From contig SLMR01000183.1 of assembly GCA_007133445.1 (NCBI GenBank), forward strand, positions 1 through 5,432: DNA of 5,432 nucleotides, given 5' to 3'. The notes below the pieces were generated by a model, which saw only the letters and a list, made by a program, of their open reading frames with translations, had not been told where the DNA came from and did no database searches. Of this stretch, positions 1-5,265 are shown piece after piece. The stretch comes from Aquisalimonas sp. GTDB taxonomy: Bacteria; Pseudomonadota; Gammaproteobacteria; Nitrococcales; Aquisalimonadaceae. A program made the position numbers and the translations under genes. Positions within the stretch are counted from its first letter, which is position 1. Every line of letters begins with the position of its first letter.

Positions 1-153
1 GCCGACAGCTGCCGACGCCGATGGTCCCGGCACGTTCTGCGTTGGTGTCCACTTCGCACCAGGTGGACACTTGATCTGCACATCGGCGAGCACCCAGACG
101 ACAGGAAGGCGGTATTCACCAGGCAGTTGCATGACACGATGCATCTCGAGCAT
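1..153 (-). CDS. Possible 5' end of a divergent gene, cut by the window edge
   Basis: A minus-strand frame is open from an ATG at 153 to the window edge, giving 51 residues. Alternative in-frame ATGs lie at 144 and 132. The product has a plausible protein composition, with a hydrophobic stretch (LPVVWVLADVQI) followed by a Cys-Pro-Pro-Gly and a Pro/Ala/Ser-rich part. I do not recognise the family. Against it: none of the three starts has a clear Shine-Dalgarno, third-position GC is only about 60 percent by hand count, which looks low for this GC-rich window, and other frames over the same bases are also open. If real, it would be transcribed divergently from the PAS-GGDEF gene, and the 137-155 dyad would overlap its start. 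It could equally be a chance frame. Confidence 0.22.
   Translation of the reverse strand, partial: MLEMHRVMQLPGEYRLPVVWVLADVQIKCPPGAKWTPTQNVPGPSASAAVG
45..70. repeat. Perfect 8-bp inverted repeat
   Basis: The arms GTGTCCAC (45-52) and GTGGACAC (63-70) are perfect reverse complements separated by 10 nt. No T-run follows on either strand, so an intrinsic terminator is unlikely. The size and spacing would suit a dimeric regulator site or a stem-loop. Similar GTGGACAC strings occur at the ends of some insertion sequences, but no transposase is visible here. Confidence 0.6.
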
Positions 154-155
154 CG
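137..155. repeat. 6-bp inverted repeat just upstream of a possible -10 element
   Basis: The arms CGATGC (137-142) and GCATCG (150-155) flank a 7-nt spacer. The segment also contains the palindromes GATGCATC (138-145) and CTCGAG (145-150). It ends 8 nt before the possible extended -10 at 163-171, so it would cover the -35 area of that promoter. That position suggests an operator or activator site. This is inference from position and symmetry only. Confidence 0.45.
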
Positions 156-162
156 GCTGGCA

Positions 163-171
163 TGGTATGAT
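163..171 (+). promoter_or_regulatory. Possible extended -10 promoter element (TGGTATGAT)
   Basis: TATGAT (166-171) differs from the sigma-70 -10 consensus at one position and is preceded by TG one base upstream, the extended -10 arrangement. No good -35 hexamer lies 16-18 nt upstream, which is tolerated by extended -10 promoters. It would start transcription near 178 and give the PAS-GGDEF gene a leader of about 160 nt. Short AT-rich hexamers are uncommon in this GC-rich stretch, which helps, but the call remains weak. Confidence 0.3.
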
Positions 172-316
172 TCGCGCCCCTTGGCTGCAGGCGGCTTGCC
201 CTGACGCTTCGCCAGCAGTTGGAGTCAGGTTTGACCAATGACGTGGGCGGCTCGAGTGAACTGGCTCGGCAACAGTTGTGCTGGCCTTCGCCAGAGCGGG
301 TCCGCGGTGATGGACG

Positions 317-332
317 GGACTCCCACCAGTCC
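317..332 (+). promoter_or_regulatory. Hairpin directly before the start codon, no clear Shine-Dalgarno
   Basis: The arms GGACT (317-321) and AGTCC (328-332) pair around a 6-nt loop and end 5 nt before the ATG at 338. The only purine-rich bases nearby (ACGGGA, 314-319) are about 18 nt from the ATG and partly inside the stem. The start therefore lacks a normally spaced ribosome binding site. The structure may limit or regulate initiation, or may be incidental. Confidence 0.4.
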
Positions 333-337
333 GGTGT

Positions 338-3300
338 ATGGAACAACAGGATCAGCTATTCCAACTCGCCCCCGTGGCGCTTGCCCAGGTCGACTCGGAC
401 GGCGTTGTCGTGCGCGCCAACGACGTCTTTGCCCGCATGGTTGGGCTGTCTGCGGATGACTTGCCTGGTCAGCCGTTCGCCGCCTTCGCCGGCACTGCGA
501 CTCCGGCGGAGTCGCCACGCCAGGGCGCTGTACCGGAGAGTGTCTCCGGCGTCTGGAGCGGGCGGCACACGATCTTCCCTTCGCAGGGGGACGCTCTCTC
601 GGTCCGCATGGTCAGTTCCGTCCTCCCTGGCTCCAATGGCGAGACGCCTGGTGCGCTGATTGCCATCACACGACTGGATGGCCACCTGGCCGACGGCAAC
701 GACATTGAGGTGGAACGATTCTACCGGCAGAGCTTCAAGGACAGCGCGGCGGTTCAGCTTCTGATCGACCCGAGCAGTGGCCGGATAGCCGATGCCAACC
801 CTGCTGCTGAGCGCTTCTACGGGTATTCCCTGGACGACCTCCGGTCCATGTCCATTCAGTGCATCAATACGCTGTCGGACGAGGAAGTGCGCGTGGAGAT
901 GGAGCGGGCTGCCCGCGAAGAGCGTCGCCATTTCCGCTTCTGCCATCGCCTCGCCGATGGCGATGTCCGCGACGTCGACGTGTACACGGGCCCGGTGGAA
1001 CTCCACGGTGTGCGGTATCTCCAGTCCATTATTCACGATGTCACGGAGACGCTTGACCACCTTCGGGAGCTGAGCCACCACAAGAACCTCCTCGACGCGG
1101 CGCCGGAGTACATCGCCATGCTCGATGGGGAGGGCCGGCCGCTGTACCTGAACCCAGCCCTGCGGCGGCTTTGCGGCGAAGAGGATTCGCCCGGTGGCGG
1201 GCTTATCGAGGAGCGCTTCGCAGACTGGGCGGCTGAACAGCTTCGCAACGAGGCGCTGCCCGCCGCGATGCGGGACGGGCTGTGGCAGGGCGAGGCGGCC
1301 TTGATCGACTCTGCGGGGCGCAGCGTCCCTGTGGCGCAGACGCTGGTTGCCCATACGACGGAAGGCGGCACCGTCGAGCGCTATTCCACCGTCATGCGCG
1401 ACCTCACCGCAATCCGGGAGGCAGAGGCTTTCCGGCAGCAGCTCCTTGAGAGCCTGGCCGAGGGCGTCGTCGGAATGGATCGCGATGGGCGAGCGACGTT
1501 TCTCAATCCGGCCGCGGTCCGTCTGCTCGGGCTCTCCGGAGAGAACGAGGCTCTTGGCAGCGACTTTCATCGATTGGCGCACCATTCGTACCCCGACGGT
1601 CGCGCTTTCCCCCACCATGCGTGCAGCATTCGGCGCGTCCGTGAGACCGGGCGCCCGCTGGAGGCGTGGGAGGATGTCTTCTGGCGCAGGGATGGCGTCC
1701 CGTTTCCGGTCGTGGTTTATGCGGCGCCCCTTGGCAAGGGTGATGCGGCTCCGGAGGGCGTTGTTGTCTCCTTTCAGGACGTCAGTGACCGAAAGGCGGC
1801 GGAGGAGCGCCTGCGGGACCGGGAGGCGCGTCTGCGACAGGCTGCCGAGCGGCTGCGGCTGGCGGCGGAAGCCGCCGCCCTGGATATCTGGGATCTGCGG
1901 CTGAGCGACCGGCGCGTGCAGTTCGATCAGGGGATGGCCCGCGTCTATGGCTGGCTGGGAATGGAGGACGGCCTGTCGTTGGACGACTGGCTGGCAGCAG
2001 TGCTGCCCGAGGACCGGGAGGGGGCCGAGTGGGCCATCAATGCCGGCATCGAGGGCGGGCAAACGTTTCGCTCCGAGTTTCGTATTCGGCGCAGCGACGG
2101 CGCGGTGCGCCACGTCCGGGCGACGGCCCAACCGATACTGGACGACCATGGCCGGCCGAACAGGGTCGTCGGCATTGATGAGGACATCACCGAACGGCGC
2201 CAGGCCGAGACCGCGCTGCGCAGCAGCGAGCGGCGATATCGCCTTGCCCAGGAGGCGGCGCACTTCGGCATCTGGGACTGGGACCTGGTGAACGATCGGC
2301 TCGCCCTGGATGAAGCCTGTTGGGCCATGCTCGGGTATGGATCGGGCGAGGCGCGGGACCTGACCTACGCTGACTGGCTGGAGCTCGTGCATCCGGACGA
2401 TGTGCAGGATCTGAACCAGCTCGTCGTGGAACCACTGCGAAGGGGTGAGCGCGTCACCGCATCACTCCGCTATCGCAGTGCCGGTGGAGACTGGTTCTGG
2501 ATCCAGGTGAGCGGACAGGTTCTGGATTGGACGACGGGTGGGTCACCGGCCCGAATGATGGGCGTCCAGGTCGACATCAATCAGCTCAAGACCACCGAAG
2601 CGGCGCTACGCAAGCGGGAGCGGGATCTTCACGAGGCTCAGCGCATCGCGGAACTGGGTGACTGGAGTTACGACCTCTGCAGCGGAGCGGTGCACTGGTC
2701 CGCGGAGGTCTGCCGAATTCTCGGTGTGGACCCGCAGCAGGACACACCGACGTATGCCCGTTTCATGGACGCTGTGCATCCGGAAGACCGGGACCGCGTG
2801 CAGGCGATGGTCGACGCGTCCACGCAGGGGCAGCCGTACAACATCGTGCATCGCATCGTACGGCCTGATGGCAGCGTCCGTAAGGTCCGGGGTCGCGGCT
2901 ATACCAGGTTCGACGACAGCGGCAAGGCGCGACGCATCGTGGGGACGCTCCAGGACATCACCCGACATCGGATCCTCGAGGACAACCTGCTGCGCCTCGT
3001 GGCGATTCTCGACAGCACTCCGGACCTCGTTGCCATGCACGGTCCCGACGGTACGATGAACTATCTGAACGCGGCCGGGCGCAAGTATTTGGGGATTGCG
3101 CCGCCTGGCGAACACACCCACTGGCATTCAGACGTGGGGTGGAACCGCGAAAGCCTCCCGGAGACGACGCGAACCATCGAGGGCACTCACCAGGCTGTGC
3201 ATCCGGCCTGGGCGCTGGAGATCGTGCGGGACCGGGGCTTCCCCGCAGCGCTCGCGAAAGGGGTGTGGCAGGGGGAGAGCGCGATACTGGATCCGCAGGG

Positions 3301-3904
3301 GAACGAGATCCCCGTATCGCAGGTCATCCTGGTGCACCGGGATGAGGCCGGCGCCGTGACCCAGGTCTCCACCATCATGCGCGACATCTCCGAGCAGAAA
3401 CGCCTTGAGGCGGAACTGCAACAGCAGGCGACCACCGATCGACTCACCGGCGTGTGCAACCGTCAGCGGTTCGATGTCGAGCTGGAACGGGCTCTGGCGC
3501 ACCACCGCCGGTACGGGGGGTGTGGGTCGCTGATCATGTTCGACATCGATCACTTCAAAGTCGTCAATGACGCCTACGGCCATGATGCGGGTGACCGCGT
3601 CCTGGTGGAACTGGCGCAGCGCGTCCAGGCGATGCTTCGCGGACCGGACCTTCTCGCCCGCTGGGGCGGTGAGGAGTTCGTGGTCATCCTCCCGGAGACC
3701 GGCGTCGATGAAGCGCAGAAGGTCGCCGAACGCCTGCGGGCGCACATCGCGACAACCCCCTTTCCGGAAGTCGGTACACAGTCCATCAGTCTGGGCGTGA
3801 CCGAATTCCGGGCGGATGATACTTCGGATACGCTGCGCAAGCGCGCCGACCAGGCGCTCTACAAAGCCAAGCACCAAGGGCGCAACCAGGTGGTCGCCAA
3901 TTGA
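338..3904 (+). CDS. Multi-PAS diguanylate cyclase (eight PAS domains plus GGDEF)
   Basis: This 1188-residue protein should make cyclic di-GMP from two GTP in response to signals read by PAS domains. PAS-like units lie at about 4-112, 126-238, 247-358, 365-485, 505-620, 629-748, 758-876 and 885-1018. Most end in the typical D-(I/V/L)-(T/S) motif and short coiled-coil linkers. The GGDEF domain (about 1023-1188) is complete: DRLTG with N1041-R1042, FDIDHFK (1068-1074) with metal-binding Asp1069 and base-contacting Asn1077, and GGEEF at 1110-1114. An RxxD inhibitory site (Arg1101-Asp1104) sits exactly five residues before GGEEF, so product inhibition is expected. No EAL or HD-GYP domain, signal peptide or membrane segment is visible, so a cytosolic location is likely. 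ATG 338 is the only plausible start: an in-frame stop lies at 308-310, no other start codon intervenes, and the first PAS begins at once. The PAS ligands are unknown. Confidence 0.95.
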   Translation: MEQQDQLFQLAPVALAQVDSDGVVVRANDVFARMVGLSADDLPGQPFAAFAGTATPAESPRQGAVPESVSGVWSGRHTIFPSQGDALSVRMVSSVLPGSNGETPGALIAITRLDGHLADGNDIEVERFYRQSFKDSAAVQLLIDPSSGRIADANPAAERFYGYSLDDLRSMSIQCINTLSDEEVRVEMERAAREERRHFRFCHRLADGDVRDVDVYTGPVELHGVRYLQSIIHDVTETLDHLRELSHHKNLLDAAPEYIAMLDGEGRPLYLNPALRRLCGEEDSPGGGLIEERFADWAAEQLRNEALPAAMRDGLWQGEAALIDSAGRSVPVAQTLVAHTTEGGTVERYSTVMRDLTAIREAEAFRQQLLESLAEGVVGMDRDGRATFLNPAAVRLLGLSGENEALGSDFHRLAHHSYPDGRAFPHHACSIRRVRETGRPLEAWEDVFWRRDGVPFPVVVYAAPLGKGDAAPEGVVVSFQDVSDRKAAEERLRDREARLRQAAERLRLAAEAAALDIWDLRLSDRRVQFDQGMARVYGWLGMEDGLSLDDWLAAVLPEDREGAEWAINAGIEGGQTFRSEFRIRRSDGAVRHVRATAQPILDDHGRPNRVVGIDEDITERRQAETALRSSERRYRLAQEAAHFGIWDWDLVNDRLALDEACWAMLGYGSGEARDLTYADWLELVHPDDVQDLNQLVVEPLRRGERVTASLRYRSAGGDWFWIQVSGQVLDWTTGGSPARMMGVQVDINQLKTTEAALRKRERDLHEAQRIAELGDWSYDLCSGAVHWSAEVCRILGVDPQQDTPTYARFMDAVHPEDRDRVQAMVDASTQGQPYNIVHRIVRPDGSVRKVRGRGYTRFDDSGKARRIVGTLQDITRHRILEDNLLRLVAILDSTPDLVAMHGPDGTMNYLNAAGRKYLGIAPPGEHTHWHSDVGWNRESLPETTRTIEGTHQAVHPAWALEIVRDRGFPAALAKGVWQGESAILDPQGNEIPVSQVILVHRDEAGAVTQVSTIMRDISEQKRLEAELQQQATTDRLTGVCNRQRFDVELERALAHHRRYGGCGSLIMFDIDHFKVVNDAYGHDAGDRVLVELAQRVQAMLRGPDLLARWGGEEFVVILPETGVDEAQKVAERLRAHIATTPFPEVGTQSISLGVTEFRADDTSDTLRKRADQALYKAKHQGRNQVVAN

Positions 3905-3940
3905 CGCTGGTTTGCTTCTTCGAAACGGGCATTCCCGGAA

Positions 3941-3966
3941 GCAGACCCTCGTGGGCAGCGGTCTGC
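3941..3966 (+). terminator. Hairpin after the PAS-GGDEF gene, possible terminator
   Basis: The perfect 7-bp arms GCAGACC (3941-3947) and GGTCTGC (3960-3966) enclose a 12-nt loop, beginning 36 nt after the stop codon. CCG/CGG flanks can extend the stem past a small bulge. Only a short TTT (3975-3977) follows, so a classical intrinsic terminator is doubtful. It may instead stabilise the 3' end. Confidence 0.3.
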
Positions 3967-4005
3967 CGGCCGCCTTTGCACTGTGAATGGACAGCCATGC
4001 TGAGC

Positions 4006-4020
4006 CGGGCGTACCGCCCG
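4006..4020. terminator. Tight GC hairpin between convergent genes
   Basis: The arms CGGGCG and CGCCCG are perfect over 6 bp with a 3-nt TAC loop. Only TT follows on the plus strand and there is no T-run on the minus strand. Its central position between convergent genes suits a bidirectional stop, but the missing U-tract keeps this tentative. Confidence 0.3.
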
Positions 4021-4085
4021 TTGGAGCCTCCCCTGCCCGCAGGGTCCGGAAGGCGCAGGTCGCCCGTGGGCGCGCGGATGCAGGT

Positions 4086-4104
4086 GGTGGGTGCCTCGCC
4101 CACC
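4086..4104. terminator. GC hairpin downstream of the kdsB operon end
   Basis: GGTGGG (4086-4091) pairs with CCCACC (4099-4104) around a 7-nt loop. An alternative pairing uses CAGGTGG (4081-4087) with CCACCTG (4100-4106). It lies about 25 nt beyond the stop of the minus-strand operon. No T-run follows in either direction. It is the nearest sizeable stem downstream of that operon. Confidence 0.3.
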
Positions 4105-4128
4105 TGACGCCGCAGGCGGTGGCTGGCC

Positions 4129-4485
4129 TCAGGACCTGAGTTCGTGCGGCAGAGGCACGTCGGCCAGGATCTCGCGCAGGGTGTCCAGCAGATCCTCCAT
4201 GGCGTCCTGGGCCACCATGGCGTTCACCCCGCACTCCCGCAGCATGTAGGTCCGCAGCGTCTCCAGTGTCTCGCGGGAGACGCGCTGTTCCTCGTCGAAA
4301 GCGAGCCCGGACCGTGCTCCCCGAGCTGCGAAACACAACGCCCCGGCTGCACGGCCGTCCGGAAACTGCAGATCCACTTCCAGGCCGCGGAAGGCATCAC
4401 GGGACGTCCACCGACTGCCCGCCACGAGGATGTGCGCCGGCCCGAACGGCAGCACGCCGGGCATGTCCGGACCTGTTCCACTCAT
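4129..4485 (-). CDS. Uncharacterised 118-residue protein co-oriented with kdsB
   Basis: I do not recognise this protein. It has no signal peptide or membrane segment. The N-terminal half (about 15-65) has alternating hydrophobic and charged residues suggestive of beta strands. The C-terminal half (about 66-110) looks helical and acidic. Cysteines are at 51 and 85 only, so it is not the small zinc-type Trm112/YcaR protein often found beside kdsB. An RxxxR (25-29) followed by Ser-Gly-Leu-Ala-Phe (59-63) faintly recalls a PilZ layout, but the key Asp/Asn and Ser are missing. The ATG at 4485 is chosen because AAGGAG stands 9 nt upstream. The gene begins 24 nt after kdsB ends on the same strand and is probably the last gene of that operon. 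A 13-nt palindrome (4128-4140) overlaps its stop codon. Confidence 0.75.
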   Translation of the reverse strand: MSGTGPDMPGVLPFGPAHILVAGSRWTSRDAFRGLEVDLQFPDGRAAGALCFAARGARSGLAFDEEQRVSRETLETLRTYMLRECGVNAMVAQDAMEDLLDTLREILADVPLPHELRS

Positions 4486-4494
4486 AAGTGCCTG

Positions 4495-4500
4495 CTCCTT
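4495..4500 (-). promoter_or_regulatory. Ribosome binding site of the 118-residue gene
   Basis: AAGGAG reads on the minus strand 9 nt before the ATG at 4485, inside the 24-nt gap after kdsB. It supports the small frame as a real translated gene and favours Met1 over the in-frame Met8. Confidence 0.7.
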
Positions 4501-4509
4501 CGTCAGGGG

Positions 4510-5265
4510 TCAGTCACCGCTCCGCAGAAGCGTGGCCACCCGCTCCAGGTCGTCAGGGACATCAACACCCGGGCCGGCATCACCCGTGACTTCACCGGCA
4601 TGGACCCCCAGACCGTGCCAGAGTACCCGCAACTGCTCCAGCGACTCGGTGTCCTCCAGCGGTGACGGCTCCAGCATGGGATACTGGCGCAGGAAGCCGG
4701 CGCGGTAGGCGTAAATCCCGAGATGGCGCCACCACCCCGTCAGTGGCACACCCGGGTGGCCGCCATTGTCGCGATCCCAGGGGATGGGCGCGCGACTGAA
4801 GTACAGCGCATGGCCGGAGCGGGAGCGAACGACCTTGACCACGTTCGGGTTGTGCAGCTCGTCCAGTCCCTCCAGCGGTGTCACCAGCGTCGCGACCGGG
4901 GTCTCTGCATAGTGTTCGAGATTGGCCACCAGGGTGCGAATGAACGCCGGCGGCATGAGCGGTTCGTCGCCCTGGACGTTGACCACGATCTCGTCATCGC
5001 TCATGCCAAGGGTCGCCGCCACCTCCGCCAGCCGGTCGGTCCCGGAGGGATGATCCGGACGGGTCATGACGACATCGACGCCCAGCTCACGGCAGCGGCT
5101 CTCGATGCGCTGATCATCCGTGGCGACAAGAACCTGCCCCGCCCCGCTCTCACGCCCGCGCTCGACGACATGGCGCACCATCGGCCAGCCGGCAAGATCG
5201 GCCAGCGGCTTGCCCGGGAAGCGCGTTGATGCGTAACGCGCGGGAATCACGACTCGGAAACTCAC
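4510..5265 (-). CDS. kdsB: 3-deoxy-manno-octulosonate cytidylyltransferase (CMP-Kdo synthetase)
   Basis: This cytosolic enzyme couples CTP and Kdo to CMP-Kdo and pyrophosphate, supplying the activated sugar for the lipopolysaccharide inner core. The 251-residue product matches the usual family length of about 250. Family hallmarks are all present: VIPARYASTRFPGKPL (6-21) for nucleotide binding, a HPSGTDRLAE block (72-81), the metal-binding VQGDEP (97-102), ALYFSRAPIPW (153-163), RHLGIYAYR (180-188), LEQLR (209-213) and the C-terminal GVDVPDDLERV (233-243). Similarity to the E. coli enzyme as I remember it is strong throughout. I chose the GTG at 5265 because AGGAG lies 8 nt upstream and the protein then begins SFRVVIPARY as in the family. 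A longer frame starting at an upstream ATG (5403) would add 46 residues that simply read lpxK in another frame. The start overlaps the lpxK stop by 4 nt (GTGA), implying translational coupling. Confidence 0.97.
   Translation of the reverse strand: MSFRVVIPARYASTRFPGKPLADLAGWPMVRHVVERGRESGAGQVLVATDDQRIESRCRELGVDVVMTRPDHPSGTDRLAEVAATLGMSDDEIVVNVQGDEPLMPPAFIRTLVANLEHYAETPVATLVTPLEGLDELHNPNVVKVVRSRSGHALYFSRAPIPWDRDNGGHPGVPLTGWWRHLGIYAYRAGFLRQYPMLEPSPLEDTESLEQLRVLWHGLGVHAGEVTGDAGPGVDVPDDLERVATLLRSGD

Larger units (their letters stand above)
1..337. other. Leader region upstream of the PAS-GGDEF gene, no secure gene
   Basis: No frame here gives a recognisable protein. Several short frames stay open, as expected by chance in GC-rich DNA. 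The stretch contains an 8-bp inverted repeat (45-70), a 6-bp inverted repeat (137-155), a possible extended -10 element (163-171), a small hairpin with arms CTGGC/GCCAG (281-294) and a hairpin directly before the cyclase start (317-332). The 9-mer CTTCGCCAG occurs twice (207-215 and 286-294). The concentration of dyads fits a regulatory leader, but that is inference. A weak minus-strand frame in 1-153 is listed separately. Confidence 0.5.

Noticed and set aside
158..175. A possible sigma-54 promoter starting TGGCATG
   Set aside because: The GC doublet of the -12 element is about 3 nt out of position relative to the -24 GG, and this spacing is strict.
1..203. A plus-strand open frame from the window edge to TGA 201-203, as a possible end of an upstream gene
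   Set aside because: Its translation is rich in Arg, His and Trp with no recognisable motif, and two other frames over the same bases are also open.
231..259. TTGACC as a -35 element
   Set aside because: No acceptable -10 hexamer lies 16-18 nt downstream. The bases there are GC-rich.
356..2392. A 678-codon open frame on the minus strand opposite the PAS array
   Set aside because: It lies entirely opposite a gene with clear PAS domain content and shows no recognisable domain. Long antisense frames are common in GC-rich coding DNA.
3128..4336. A 402-codon minus-strand frame spanning the GGDEF region, the intergenic stretch and part of the small gene
   Set aside because: It overlaps the unmistakable GGDEF domain and the better supported small gene, and its translation looks like a shadow product without a ribosome site.
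4723..5229. A 168-codon plus-strand frame inside kdsB
   Set aside because: It is antisense to a gene with all KdsB hallmarks and has no recognisable domain.
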